DNA of 64,000 nt from Xiphophorus maculatus (Eukaryota; Chordata; Actinopteri; Cyprinodontiformes; Poeciliidae), in assembly GCF_002775205.1 (NCBI RefSeq), contig NC_036445.1:6840802-6904801 (forward strand), read 5' to 3'. The position numbers and the translations under genes were made by a program. Position 1 is the first letter of the stretch; every line of letters starts with the position of its first letter. Of the stretch, positions 48,114 to 61,990 are shown one piece after another. The notes beneath the pieces were generated by a model that made no database searches, had not been told where the DNA came from, and was given only the letters and a program-made list of their open reading frames with translations.

Positions 48114-50842
48114 ACATCTTTAATCACAGATTTTTGGTGGATTACTTTCAAAACCACATTTTCTGCAGTTTTGCACAAAAAAGTATTAATATTTAAATCA
48201 AACCTATTTCATCAATATTAATAATCCTAAAAAAATAAGAACTCTTCCTTGTTGAACAAGGTAAACTATTCGTCTCTTCTTCAGGTGAAGACCTCATCAG
48301 TGTGGGAGTATTATCACTTAATGGCCAATGAGGTTTCAGCAAAGTTAGAAGAAGCATAAGGTGCTGATGTAAGCCTTTCACTGAACTCCTGCCGCTGCTG
48401 AGGTAATTACCAAATGACAGGAGAGTTGGTGCTAATTAATTTACAGTTTAAGTCTGACAAAGGTTGATAAGACAACGACTGGAAAACACAGAAGTAATGG
48501 TTCTAATTAATCTGGGAGGAGTTAATCGGCTAACAGAGTGTGTGTATAGGATCATGGGGGAGAACTTGAGGACGTTATCTAACAATGAGGTAATGGTTTT
48601 TCAAAGATTTTGCAAATCAGGACAAAGTGATTCCAGTCTTTGACGTACCGCTGTGTTGCCCCTCGACTGTGATAATGAATACTCCGGTGCTGACCACATA
48701 TTAAACTTCGGAGCTCACTGGCCAGAGACGGAGGCTTAAGTGCACTTTGTTGGCCCTCATGAAAGAATGAAGATGCTAATGTCAGCTGGATAAATGCTGT
48801 GTCACTAAATTCTGTCTGCTGTTTACTTTTAGCTAAAATGAACTGAGAGTCCAAAAAATATCATCAATCCCTGGTCAATTACCGCTTTAAGTCCAGAAAT
48901 GCTATTTCTGAAAAAGAAATTATGCTGAAAATTTAGCTGAACTTTTCCACCTTACAAATACGTCTCAAATGCCTTCAGGTTGTCATTTTAGTTATTTGAC
49001 TTGAGTTTTTCAAATGTGTTTTCATTTTTTTTTTCTGTATAACAGCACTGTCACAAAAGTAAATTATTATCATTATTATTAGATCTCAGGCACACATAGG
49101 GCCTAAAGATTAAGTTTAATCACTATGGGAGTAAAATCTTTTAAAAATTAAAATCTGAGAAGTGTGGCACGCATTTTTGTGTAGCCCTCTTTATCAAAGG
49201 CTCCAAACTAAACCAGTATACCAAACTGCTAAAAAAATAAAATAATTAGTTTACCTGTATATAAGCTAATCTCAGCATAAATACAATTGTTAGCTTAGAA
49301 GTTTGTAAAATAGTGGATTGGTATTTAAGAACAAATGCAATTTTTAGACATGAGGGATAATAGCTTTTGTTAACCTATTCTTTAAGTAGTAATGAGGAAT
49401 ATATTAGTCAGTGCAAGTAACAGAAAAAAAAGTGCATTTGTAGTTTGCATCTTATGAATTTTATTTACATTAAGGTCTTAACTGATCACTAGATGGCAGC
49501 ACTGCATAAAGCACTACTGGAACCCACATCTCATCAGTTGCAGACACACCTGATAAAAAAATGTATACAGATATTTGGACAGCACTGATTTTAAATTAGT
49601 TCCATGCCAAGCATAAAGGCTAAAGCTCCAACTCTTACTGGACCTTATGAACCCTCTGGGTGCAGAAACCTACAGAGCTTGTTTTGATAGAAACGCTGCT
49701 GCTTCCCAAACACTGTAGCAGTCGTAAAAATATGTATTTTTTTTTCTTCTTACTGGCAAGTAAACTTCATTATTCAGAACAACCTGCCGTCAGCAAAGCA
49801 TTGAATAACATTACCTCTGGTTCTCAGAGTGAAACCTAAGAAATGAAAATGCTCTGGGTCATGAGTTTAATATCCCAAACCGCAGATTCTTGGTGTTTCT
49901 GACCATCTTTTAGCAGCTCTCCAGCGGCTCACCAGTCTGCCTAAAGAGCCATTAATGCCTCCTGTAGGGAACAGAACGGGTCTGATGGTTGGCGTTTTGG
50001 TTGGAGGCAAAGCCGTCTCCTTAATGACCTTCCACTCCCTTGGGCTCACAGCTCTTGGCTTATAGATCACACCAGCTGTGTTGACTCAACTGTAAATATA
50101 ATGTAGCTCGTAAACACCACAGGGATATTATGATGTGTGTTTGTGTTTTCACGTGAAATATTGATGCATGAGGGTCAGCCCTGGGCCTAAATTGCATTGT
50201 TTTGATCTGAGAGTGGGGGAAATGGATTATTGTGTTGTTGTGGGAAAATAACTATCAAGTTGATGTATTCTGAGGTTCAAATGGTAATGAAGGTAATAAC
50301 CAGATGGAGCAAATCTGAAAGAAATATGGGTTTACTCTAAGAAAATTATACTTTGGGTTCATAAGTCTCACCTCTCCATTAGACTCTTCTCTGCTTCATG
50401 CGTTCATTGTGTTCATAGAATTGTGGCTGCCACTTTATCTTTTTTATGGCATCACCTCCAGTTCTTATGCTGTATAACGGATCAGTATACGAGGTAAGAC
50501 TAAGAACTTTATAAAAAAAACATGTATTATATTATTCAGAGCTGGAAATGGCAAAAAACCCAACTGAACTGTTTCAACAGGTGGTATGATTTTCTTCATT
50601 GTTTAGCTCAGGGATTAGGATTATACTATCAATGCAAGTCAATTATAAAGGTAGTCCGTCAATAATTATTCAGCCTGCACAGTTGATTAAATAACAAAAT
50701 GTGTCGAATATACAAAGTGAATCCATTTGAAATACATGTAGCATTAACTAATTCTGGAGGTTTGTTCCACTAAATCACTCAAAGTTCTTTTCCTGGAAAA
50801 GTGCAGTTCCTAATGCTAAGCAGTTGATCCAAGAAATGCAAG

Positions 50843-50915
50843 GTAAGTTTATTTATATTGTACACTTCAGCTAAAAGTCAGTTCAAAGTGCTTTATTATG
50901 TTGAGGATAATGAAA
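50843..50915. mobile_element. Interspersed repeat fragment
   Basis: The order aaggtaagtttatttatatt, cacttcagct and agttcaaagtgctttatt matches a widespread fish repeat end ('aaggcaagtttatttatatagcacatttca...aattcaaagtgctttaca'). It is short and diverged. The family is not resolved. Confidence 0.
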
Positions 50916-52397
50916 TTCAGAGGAGATTAATGTATTGCTAAAGTTCAAAATCTGTAGATAATTACTTTCTTTTTAGAGACATCTTGCAAAAAGTCTGAAA
51001 CTGAAACTAGATTTCACTCCCCAATGATGTTTTTTATCTGACAAAGTTGTGGCTGAAAAGTGTGTATTCGTTGATGACCACTAGAACAGAGCTCTGGTTG
51101 ACCTGAAAAGTACAATTTTTTACTTTTTTTTCTAGTTGATTGAAATACTAAATTTGTACTTTTTTCAGCTTATTTCTAATGTCAAGTTGTTCTCAACCGT
51201 TCAACAAAGGGAACACTCTGTATTCAAGGGAAGTCAGTATTTCAAAATTTTAATGGTGAACAAGACTCAGATCATATGATCAAATAGTTGAGCTTTGTTT
51301 TTTTATTTCCTTTCTGTTTGAAAAACCTAAACAACACAAAAGCTGAACTTTAAATATTGACAAAAAAGACAAGGACACATGTACACATTAAATATAAATC
51401 ATTTTATAATATACAAATTGTACAGATGCCAGGTACAGTAGGAATGTTGACATACTCAGAATAGGAAAGATAAAGAATACTTTTTCTACATCAATGCAGG
51501 TGACACCGGCACATGATCGAAGATACTTAACATTCAAGATGGCAGCTGAGGTGTTAAAAAAATACATCAGAGAGAAAGAAAATCTAACAATACATTTTCC
51601 AAAGGCTGTGAGCAAAGCTAAAGTGACAACACAAGAAAAAAATGTGACTGCATCCTATTGTGTTATGTTCTGTCGCTTCTACTTTGTCTGTTTCACATCA
51701 TTGTAGCACACAGGAAATGAACCATTGCGTTTTTTTATAGCATTACCAAGAGCGATTGCACCAGCGCCACTACTCAGGCTCAGAGACATTTATGCTGATA
51801 TAAGACAGCAAGCTGTATATTTCTCACACATACTATAAATAGAGGGGAGCACAGATGTATATTTGAGTCTAACATTCGTCAAAGGTCCCCTCCTTTTCAC
51901 ACACGGCAGAGTTAACATGGTTCAGCATCGTTTAGCTGATTAAATGTCAGGTTCTGACTTGCTTTTTGTCTCCCTGTCTGTGTTAACATTAACAGCAGGC
52001 AAAAATAATAGAAGAAAAACCATAATTACTCACACTCCCTTGAGCATATTCATGCTAGAGGCTAGACTACACAGCAACCTAAATAGTAAGTTCTTATTGA
52101 GGAGACGGTACCCTGCAGGGCTCAGGTAGGGGACAGGGTCAGGTCCTCTGTCAAAGGTTCTGTTGTCCATGCTGTTGAGCCGGAATAAAAAACAGTCAGG
52201 TCACTCAGGCTTACCTAAATATCTAATCTGCTCTTCAAACTATGCTTCTGTTGTGGAATATATGGGTAGAAAAACCCAAATGGGAATGCTCAAGTCACAA
52301 AAGAAGAAGAAAGCAAGAGCACCGACATTGATTCACAACAGTTAAAATCTCAACATTATCAAGTATTAAAACTCATGAATACATTCATTACACAAAG

Positions 52398-52441
52398 AGT
52401 AATATATTCCAAGCACTTAAGTAATATATTCCAAGCACTTA
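52398..52441. repeat. 22-bp perfect tandem duplication
   Basis: The 22-base unit starting agtaatatattccaag occurs twice head to tail with no mismatch (52398-52419 and 52420-52441). It is a recent local duplication, possibly a polymorphic minisatellite seed. Confidence 0.
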
Positions 52442-53095
52442 TTACTTTTTCTTTTAATAATTATAGCTTGAAGCTAACTCCAGTCCTCGAGGACTGATGT
52501 CCTGTAACTTTTAGATGTGTCCCTGCCTGGGACACCAGAATCAAATCTTCATCATGTGTTCACATTGTACAGAGTTCCACCAATAATTGAATTATTTGAT
52601 ATATGTTTTGCAACATCTTAAAGTTACAATACACAGGCCTCAATAACTGGAGTTTGACATCTCTAAAGTGTTATATTGTGGGCATGTTATAGCTTAGACA
52701 ATCACAGGGAAGACTGCTCCCTTACCAGGAGACAGTCAATGCCTGCATTTCCATTCAAACTAGAATTACAAAAAAATTGCTTAAGCTTTTAAGTGCTTGG
52801 GCTAATTTTAGAAGTGGTGGAGACCTAAATGGAAGTACAAACACTTACAAAATGTAAATTTTGCATAATATGTCCCTTTTATGCATGAATTCAGGTAAAT
52901 GAGCCCCAAACAAGTACTTACTGCACATACATGGACTTGTGATGCAAGTCATAATTATCAAGGTGAGCAGAATCGAAAGATTGAAACATATCACTCTGGA
53001 GGTAATAAATCTACATGAGATTCTGATTAAGTCAAAGCTTTCAATATCCTAATTTATCAATTAAATTAAATTCGACTGAAACTTACGGAAGATAA

Positions 53096-53169
53096 GAACA
53101 GCTCACATTCTTTTGATTATACTAATTTGCTATGAATTAGTATAATAAAAGAAAAGGTTTGAGCTGTTC
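53096..53169. ncRNA. 74-nt long hairpin (pre-miRNA-sized, or tiny MITE)
   Basis: Nearly the whole segment folds on itself. GAACAGCTCA (53096-53105) pairs with TGAGCTGTTC (53160-53169), and ATTATACTAATT pairs perfectly with AATTAGTATAAT around a 7-base loop tgctatg. An internal CTTTT/AAAAG helix lies between, with a few bulged bases. Size and shape suit a microRNA precursor, but AT-rich palindromes from small transposons look alike. No known miRNA was recognised. Confidence 0.
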
Positions 53170-55835
53170 ATTGACCAACTTGAAATAGCATGTTATTTCA
53201 TGCTGGTCACATTCTGACTAAATGAACTCAGGAGTGTCTATGAAATCTCAATCTGTTAAAAAAACAAGATACAAAGCACTTTAAATAAATATGTCAGGGT
53301 GTGCTCATGCAATCTCCTGTTTGTACAGCTGAGAAAAATCCATTCTCACTCAGAAACCTTTGACCTTGGCTGCCATTAGAGATGACCTCATGCTCATAGT
53401 CATATTGGAGCAGTAGAGGACAGGGAGCATATGTTTCAAGAGGTCGCTCTTGTAGCGACCCCAAAGCTGAAAGCCAACATCAGCCCTGAGGAGGTAGCTC
53501 AAAGCACCAGTCAGCAACACATTTTTTGCAAGCTTTAGCAGAACAAGCAGAGGCAGCATAAAGCCTTTTTTTTACTTGAAAACCAAACATTCACAATCAA
53601 GAACATGTCCAAGAAATGTCAGAAAATAATACAAAATGTAATACCTTCTCATGGATAAACATTTTCATCCCTTCACTCTTAACTTCAGGAATAATATCCT
53701 CAAAACATCAACCGGAGCAAAACTTTGCTGTTTGACTATAACAAACATATAACACTTAAATCACCAATATGCTGCTATAAAACATTTCTAATAGCAGATT
53801 CTGGGCCATTTACAGTATAGTAATAAGGCTAAACTGGTCACAGTTTTATATTCTACTCTACACAAAAACATTTTCCATTTTACATTTAAAGGAATCTCAC
53901 CAGAGGCAGGAGAGCACTTGAAATTGTGGAGTTTCTTCTCCAGAGAAACCACATATTAATTATCACAACACAAAAAGGATAATTGTGACAAATTATACGA
54001 GGACAGCAGGTACTTTTTAATCAGCCAAACGCTAACAGTTTACAAAACAGGTAATACGACGAGGTGCAAGTAATTTTCTAAATCAAGCTTGTCCTCTCCG
54101 GTGCAAACGGATCCCCATGACATCCTTTTTAAACGTGAAACTTGACATGTTGAGGTGTTTTGTTGTCAATAACTGCCCCCAACAAGTGACCCCCCCATTA
54201 TAAATGCATGATTACTGACAGATCCCCCACTGACAAAATCCATTAGCGATCCACAGAGAGCCCCGCTCTGTAAACGTCGCCTCCTCCCTCCCTCTTGTTC
54301 CAGCTCTAAAATGGAAAGCCACGCAGAGCCGCGATACGGCACATTATGACTCAGTTAATGTCAGACACTGTGTCCAGTAAGAGGTACGTAAAGAGATGGA
54401 GGTAAAGCAACAAAAGAAACCTCTGCAGGAAATGCAGGTTACAAACGACCGTTGCTTTAAACGAACCAATTCGTTTCCGTTATTTGAGTCTTTCACACTC
54501 ACTGGTCCTTCTTTATTTCTTCTTTATTCCCTTTTTTCACTACAACCTCACTTTCTCCTTCACTGCTCTCACTTCTGGCTTCAATACAGAACAAAGGCAA
54601 CCCCCGACTACACATTTTATGCAGAAATCCTTTTTCCTGAATGTAAAGCTAACAGAGGAAACTTAACTACTCATCCTGTCCTTGAGGTGCGAACATTCAG
54701 CTGAATTTCACTTTCTTGTCTGGCTGGGCTTGGGAATATTATTGGGAACATTCTGTATGCAAGGTAAGCTTAGCACACCATACCAAAGAGTGATTATCGG
54801 CTCTCTTTGAAGCACTTGACGGCTTAGAGCTCAGCGTAAACAATGATCTCCACAGCCTGCTTTGGATTGCCTGTCGCAACAAATGCCTTTCCCATCACCT
54901 CTAACAGAGCTCTCCTATAAATTTGCTCTGCATCCTGGATCAAAATGTAACAAGGAATGACCTGCAAGAACATTTTCTGGGACTTTTCCTCTCTTTAAAA
55001 TATCTTTAATGTTGAGGAAACAGACCTGGGTCTTGCCAAGATTTTAGGCAAACTTCATTATCTAAAAGGTGGTGATTTCCTTACGAAGAACTGACACAAC
55101 CAGAAAACTTGGTCACTCTAGAAAGTCATGTAGCAAAAGTCATTTTCTCTAATTACAAATATGAAAAGATATTGTAATTAGCTCTTTCATAAGGGTTCAT
55201 GAAGATGGTTGGAGCAACCTGATGTTGGTTAAAAAAAATAATAGAAGAAATCTCAGATGAGCTTCATAAATGGTATCTACTGTAGCTTGTTATCTAAATT
55301 TCCAATTTTATCCAAATACTTTTGTTTTGTATATATTTAATGTTTTTAAATCCTCCAGGTACAGCTAGTAAGCTCCATTGACTGTTTACTGGCTAAACCT
55401 AAAGCTTAAGCCGTCTATAGTGAATAGTGAGTGTTTAGTGAACAAAGCAGCTCTGGTTTATCTGCCACTCTTACTGGAACCGTGACCAAGTCTTTTTGAG
55501 GTTTTTCATCTCACTGTTCTCCTTCTCTTCCTCTGCCTTCCTCCATTCAGTGTTTGGACTCCACATGGACCCGCCTGCAGAGGCATCCCCTGTGTTGTTA
55601 AATACATTCAGTATCTGTGGTTATACAATAGAACTGATGTCATGGTCTTCTTTTGTTTAGCTACACTGTTGCAGGTTTTGGGGGAATCATATGTGAGATG
55701 GGAGGTTTGGAGGATGCTGCAGCAGTGCAGAGGAACCTTTCCTCCCACTCCCACTTCAATTTGGATTCAGGAATCAGTTTTTAAGAGAGGAATTTAAGAG
55801 GTATGATTGGGAAAAGCTCGACTTGCATGGTGCTA

Positions 55836-58800
55836 CTACTGAGCCTCCATTGGGCTTGGGTCTGTGGTTGCTGGATCTGCCACAGTCTCCTTTGCGATAA
55901 CCTCCACTGGTTCCCCTGTTTTGATTTCATTCTCTTCACCGTCATCTTTCTCTTCATCTGTTTCTATCCCATTTTCTATCACAGATTCAACTTTTGAAGT
56001 GCCCTCAAGCTCCTTTTCTTTGGTCTCACTCTGTGTCTCTACAGTCACAACTGTTTCATTGATCTCCTCGACCTCCTCCATTCCTGATGGCTCTCCATTG
56101 TCTTCCGATACCTCTCCATCTGGAGCTTTGCTTTCTGTCTCCTCGGTGCAGTTTTCTGCTACTTTGTCTTCACTTTTCTCTGGTTCATCTTTCCGTGTGA
56201 CTTTCTCGATGCTGATTACCATCCCTGCATCAGCCTTTTTATCTTCTTCACACCTTATCTTCCTCTCTTTCTTGGATTTGCCTGCTGCCTCTACCTGTGC
56301 TGCATTTGTGCTTCCAGTCACAGTCTTTTCCTCTTCCTTGCCAACTTTCTCTCTGTCATCAGCGATCTTCAGATCCTCAGAATCCTTCTCAATTATTGTC
56401 TTTTTCTTCTTGTTCTTCGCCACATCCTTGATGCAGTTTTTGTTGGACTTGCTTCGGGCCTTGAAGATTAGTTTCTGAAACATTTATGGCATGTTAGTTA
56501 GACAATATTCTCGTCCACAGAGCAGACAGAGCAGTAGACACAGACTTAATTAAGAACGGATCACAGCAGATCTAATATTGAGATGAAATAACTTAGTAAT
56601 TTAAACAAAACAGAGCAGGAAATTGAGGCCATGGTGGGTGGGTGTTGGCTGATTATTGGTGGCCTTGAGAACATCCATTTGAACAAACAAGCAGATGAAA
56701 ACATTATATCTGGTTACATACAGTTATGTGAAAATTGCCAATGCCAATTCATATTAGGTTCTTTATTTAGAAATGCCTAACCTTATTTTGTGTATATCTC
56801 TGGAAAAGAAAATAATTAAATTTTACTTAAACAATGAAAAATTAACCTAGCTTTACTCATTAAACAAAAGATATCAAATATTTATTTTCCATAGGATAAA
56901 ATGGACAGTATCTATAATGGCTGGTCTTACTCCCTTTAACTTGAGTGAGAAGGTTTTACCAGGCTACATTCTTTGTGGCAAACTTCAATCTGGCCTTTGT
57001 GTTTTTTCTGAAAGTGCAAAGGCAAACCTCCTAGGAAAGTTACACTTTTGCAGTCGTTTTCTGACATTACATGCTTTTTTTTTTTTAAAGGACCTTGTGG
57101 TTGCTTTCAGGTGAAACTTAGACGAACAGACCTAGACATGTCGGCTGCCGTCTTGAATGCCCTGACAGTGAATTAGCTGATTTCAAATTCTTTTGAGGCC
57201 TCTGTAAATCCCCTACCAGGCTCATAAGCTCCTACAATCTTCTTCTTGAAGGCCTGAGACGGCTCTTTCCATGTTTTAGTGGTGATAACTCCTACTTTAG
57301 CCGTCAGGAAAACAACAAATTAAATGTCAGAGGTTTAAATAGTAAAAATATACTTCAATACGTTTAGTAAAGATTTTCTAAAATGTGGATCTGAAACAAT
57401 ACAGCTGGGTGTGATTCTATCAAAAGCAGTAATTAATGTCAGGATGCCTTAATTTATTACTCACCAGAAACAGTTTATTTTAAATTACATTTAACAAAAG
57501 TTTTAAAGACTATTTTCTTCCATTTTAATTGGATTGGATTTTTTAGTGTTGCTAAATAGACATGAAATATTTCCACATTCAAATGTGTTTCCTAGCATGT
57601 CCTATATTCTTATATGAGTGTAAAGATCACAACATAGAGCAATGTCAGAAAGACAGACTAAGGAATAGGTAAAAAAAAAAAAAAACGTAACTACAACTAT
57701 TTTACAGGTTTTTGATACAGAAAAGTGTTCGTGAGACATGGTTAGACTAAACCCAGAGTAAAAAATTCAACATGAATTAATTTCACTGCAGAAACAGGTA
57801 AGCTTCAGATGTTATCACAGCTGTTTGGGGTCTACAGAAAAGCGTTAACACCAAATGGTTATCAAAATAACACATTTTTCAGCTGCTGGAGCCTTCCTCA
57901 TATCTGAAACAAAAACATGCTGGTTTAAATTTGTTCACACTGTGTATGTTTATGTACATAAATCAAAAACAGCTGCAGTGCTGAAGCTGGAAAAAGTGAT
58001 GTTGGTTTTAGATGGTGAATAATGAAAAGGAGGACTAGAGGTAGAGCCTTTTGCGCCTGAAATCTGTAGTTTTAGAGGCAGATGTGGCTGTTAACATCAC
58101 ATCTGATTACATAAGAATGACTCCTCAAGCTTTGGCTAATTCTAACAAAAAATAAACAATAGTTATAGAGCCACTGACAGAAAGAGTTAAGTACCCAAAT
58201 AAAGTGGTGACAAGTTCATGTGATTGTATTCCAGAGGGTCAATTGGTAACAGAGTTGACGTCTTGGTGCAGCAGTACGAGGGTCTGGTTCCCTCATGGGT
58301 CTGGATTTGGTGGAGAACAGAATCAGTCACCTATTGTAAATTCTCTTGTGGTGCAACTCATTCACAGCTGCCTCAGTGCAGTAATGTGAAGCTAAATTAA
58401 GCATGTGGTAAATTAAGCAACTTTGTCCCAGGATTGCACTGCTGCGCTCATTAGTTTTCATGACATTTAGATTTTTAAGAAAAACAACCTTTCTTTCATA
58501 TTTCAGAAGTGTAGCCTACAAAGTTAATATTTTTAGAATCCATTTACTTTAATGTTAGTATATCTCGTTAACATGGTAGTTTTGGCCTCAAAAATATGGT
58601 ATTTCCAATAAATCCTGTGATACTTAGATATCCCGAGCTTTTTTCTGCCTTGAGCGTAGCATTGCAATAATAATTCTCAGATTACTCAGTTTTTCACCAG
58701 CCTTGAACACATAATTTGATTTGTGAATCCCTAGTAGTTAGAAAGTCTCAAAAGCGCAGCCAAAGTGAACTGTGCGCTCGGTTTAACCGATCCATCCACA

Positions 58801-59761
58801 TCTGCTGATTTGTACAAGTAGTGTATTGCTACTTGTGCAGTTTTGAAACGTGTCAGTTTAAGAAGCTGTTTGCACAAAATGTTGATGTACGCATTTATAC
58901 ACGGTGTTATGCACATTTGTGAATTATGTTGCACCCTTACAAATCTTGTTATATGTTGCTAAATTAGTTTCAAAAAGACTGTGGGTCTTTTCTAGACTAA
59001 TTTTGCTCCAAAGAAAAGTATGAGAAAGGAATTCCCTCTGCCTCGAGTTTTGTTCTTATTGTCCTTAAAGAACTCACACACATGATTCTAGGAGCAACTT
59101 CAGTTAATCTACATACAACTTCAGAATGACTTGCTGTCTCTCCTCTGTTTCATCACAACATGACAGTTCTCCCTTGGTGCCATCTGGGTTGAGAAATGTT
59201 TTGCTGAAGAAATTTCAGAAAAAGAAATGGCAAGAAATTTCTTCTTGCACCACTGTATTATCTGGTTGCTCCACATGCAAACGAGTGGAAAGTTCTGAAC
59301 CCTCATGAAAACAAACAATGCAACCCCTTTCAATTTTCATAAAGACTGTGAAAGTAACGTCACTACTTGTGTATTTTGTGCGTATTACTCCTTGCAAATC
59401 AAATCACTCACATACCTGCCATTGGTTTGCAAACCTCAGAGAAATTTGACTTTCTTCCAGGTGCTTAGCTCTACATTTGGTCAGTGAGTTTAATTTCAAC
59501 AGTAAGGATACTGGGTTATCTTCCCATCTGGTCTGATTAAAATTTGGATTTCAATAAAGCAGTAGAACAACTCCACTTAAGACAAATGTTTAGCAGTCTC
59601 TAACCGATTTTAGTTATGAAAGGGATAAGATGGTTGTTTTCATCATAAAGATTACAAATACACAGAAAAGTCAGAGATGTTGTACCTTGGATTCCCTCTT
59701 CTTCCGGCTAACAATCGGTCTCTGCAGGAAAACGATCTGCTTGGTGGACAGACTTCCATCG
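55836..59761 (-). CDS. Unrecognised acidic Lys/Glu-rich protein, last two exons (5' end not found)
   Basis: Two exons join in frame on the minus strand: 59761-59686 (76 nt, strong pyrimidine tract before its acceptor, AAG|gtacaa donor) and 56474-55836 (213 codons including the TAG stop). The first encodes DGSLSTKQIVFLQRPIVSRK followed by KRESK. The second begins KLIFKARSKSNKNCIKDVAK, then a basic KNKKKK stretch, and becomes a long low-complexity, E/K/D-rich tail ending DPSPMEAQ. It has no TM segment, no signal and only one or two cysteines. The join is supported by splice sites and continuous frame. The basic-then-acidic layout suggests a disordered nuclear or cytoskeletal/scaffold protein, but no family was recognised. 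The start exons lie upstream (above 59761), possibly beyond the window. The opposite-strand Ser-rich frame here is an antisense shadow. Confidence 0.
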
Positions 59762-61029
59762 CTGACAGACAAGAAGAAAAGAGAGATAGGAGGAAAAGTG
59801 AGAAACAATCAGTGCTGTTCTTCAAACACATTCTGACTGATTTACAGATTTTAAATCCTTGGGTGTATATGTTTTGTCAGACTCTGTATAATTTATTGTT
59901 GTTTTGTTTTCAAAAATGTTTTTCTAAGCCTCCAAGATGAATGTGGTCCAGTGATAACACACATTGGCCATCTATCAACATAGTCAATTGACTGCTCATG
60001 CTTCACCCTTTTATCTGACAGATTAAAGACAAAATGCTCAGATTTGTAGCTCAACCTCTTCACCACTGTCATCCGTCAGTGTCACTTCCACCCTTTATTG
60101 TACTTCATGTTTTAATGGATGAAAGCGGAGAGTGCAACTTCTGAGCATCTTCTTCTCTTTGTTGCTTCCCCAAAATGTAATCCTCCACCCTCTTTTCCTG
60201 TCACAGTCCTGCATTCTGAGAGGGATAATCTTCACAAGTACTCCTGCTGACAGATTAATCATGGCAGAAAATGCAGATTTTATTATTGAGTGGGCTTTCT
60301 TTGTCTCTCACACTCATTCTCGCCCTTCTGTTGGCTCATCCCTGTCAGGTTTAGTCCTTTTGTTTGCCAAATTTGTGCTCTAAAAGTAACTGCCAGCTGA
60401 AGTTTGTAGCTTTGCCTTCAATGTTAGGCTAATTTGTGACATCATTGTTTATTATTTTGGCATGTGCTACTATATTTATCTCTTTTTGTCACACTTATGC
60501 TTTATATCAACAAAATGCTTTCAATAGCAAACAAAGATAGCCTGAGTTAATATTAAATTCATTTTCCAAAAGATCATTTTGCTTTGTAAGGAAAATAAGG
60601 ATGTTTTCGTGATGGCACGGTGGACTCAGTTCGATTTGGGACTAAAATTGCTAATTTTTTACATTACCAGCTGCAGCGATTCACTTTCACACCACACTGT
60701 GTCAAACAAACCAAACCCTTTGAAGAACCTATTCCCCCCGTCGCCTGAAATGGTGCTGCACCAAGAAGAAATTACATGAAAACATCTGCAGAAGACACTG
60801 AGCGCATCTTCCTACTTTCCAACATGTAAACAAAAATAGGGTAACGTCAAATTATACAGGTTGTAGGATTTTTCTACAATTTTTCTACATTTTTCTCTCT
60901 AGCGTTAGACTCTAGCGTTTATTTTGGTTGTATTGAACTAGAATGCCCTGGGCTGGATTCCACATCCAGCCCTGAGTTATCCAATTAACTTTAGCTGATT
61001 TGCAGCTGTAAATTGACTCTAAACATAAA

Positions 61030-61990
61030 AGTTGCATCAAGCTTTTGGTTCAACAGGAATTAAGTTTTTACGTCACTGTGTAAAAATTTTCATCCACTCT
61101 TCCTTGCAGAATTGTTAAATTCATTGCAGGGTTTTGTGCAATAACAGCTCCCTTAATAACATGCCTCTGCACTTCATTGAGATTGAAGTCCAAACTTTGA
61201 CTATGCCACTCCAAAACCTTTGACTTTTTTAGCCATTCAGAGGTGAATTTGCTTAAATACTTTGGAACATTTTCCTGCTTCATAACCCAAGTGTGCTTTG
61301 GCTACAGATTATAAACTGATGAGTGAACATTCTCTTTGAGCATTTTCTGGTAGAGAGCAGAATTTCTAGTTCATTTATACAACAAATCTTTTTTTTGCCA
61401 AATGTGTTGTAGAAAAAAAGTGTTAGATTTTTGTTTTCTCTTTGGTCACCAGACGTTTATGCTTTGGGATTCTCTTTTTAGTCTCCTTCTTGTTGAATCT
61501 TGACCTCTGACCTTAATGGAAATAATTAAGACCTATTTTTAGACCTTTAGATGTTGCTATGGTATTTTTGTTAACCATTCTAAATGAGTGATTAATGAGC
61601 TTTTGGAGGAATTCTGGTAGACTTGTAATTTGCTGGAATGGTTAGTCACTGCTTTATGTTTTATCAGCTTGTGGATAATGTCTCTCACTGTGGTTAGCTG
61701 GAGTCACAGAGCCTTGGAGATGAATTTGTAACTCTTCTCAGTTTATAATCTCTAGATGTTTGGGGATCAAACCTCCCCACAGCCTTATTTTGTATGTATG
61801 CACCAAAAATGTAAAAGCAGAAAAATCTATAAGGAGGTTTATACTTTTTCACTGTAATGTACCAAGTGAGGGGAAATATTGGATCATTTCTAAAACCTAG
61901 ATGGCTGCTGATCATTGCACTGTATGAAAGATGGCAGGTTTTACGATTGCTGCAGATCCCTTCAAAGCCTGCGACAAATCTTCCCTCTCT
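61030..61990 (-). mobile_element. Decayed Tc1-like transposon, minus strand
   Basis: In plus orientation the landmarks run agccattcagaggtgaattt, ttcataacccaagtgtgctt, gagtgaacattctctttgag, ttggtcaccagacg and ctctcactgtggttagctgg. These are the reverse-strand blocks of a common fish Tc1-like transposase gene. All frames are broken by stops and deletions. The identity is from remembered family sequence and is fairly secure because of the ordered blocks. Confidence 0.

Larger units (their letters stand above)
48130..55835. other. Intergenic region between vmo1 and the acidic gene
   Basis: About 7.7 kb with no recognisable protein gene. It holds Tc1-like crumbs near 49148-49200 (gaagtgtggcacgcattttt), an interspersed repeat fragment at about 50843-50915, a 22-bp tandem duplication at 52398-52441 and a long hairpin at 53096-53169. 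Two stretches (about 48260-48620 and 54180-54380) have mixed, non-repetitive, homeodomain-like composition (gctaattaa, ccattaa) and may be conserved non-coding elements. The left end of the acidic gene's 3' UTR must lie somewhere here. Confidence 0.

Noticed and set aside
55864..56478. Long Ser-rich plus-strand ORF
   Set aside because: It is the antisense shadow of the acidic exon. The minus frame has supported splice junctions and the plus frame does not.
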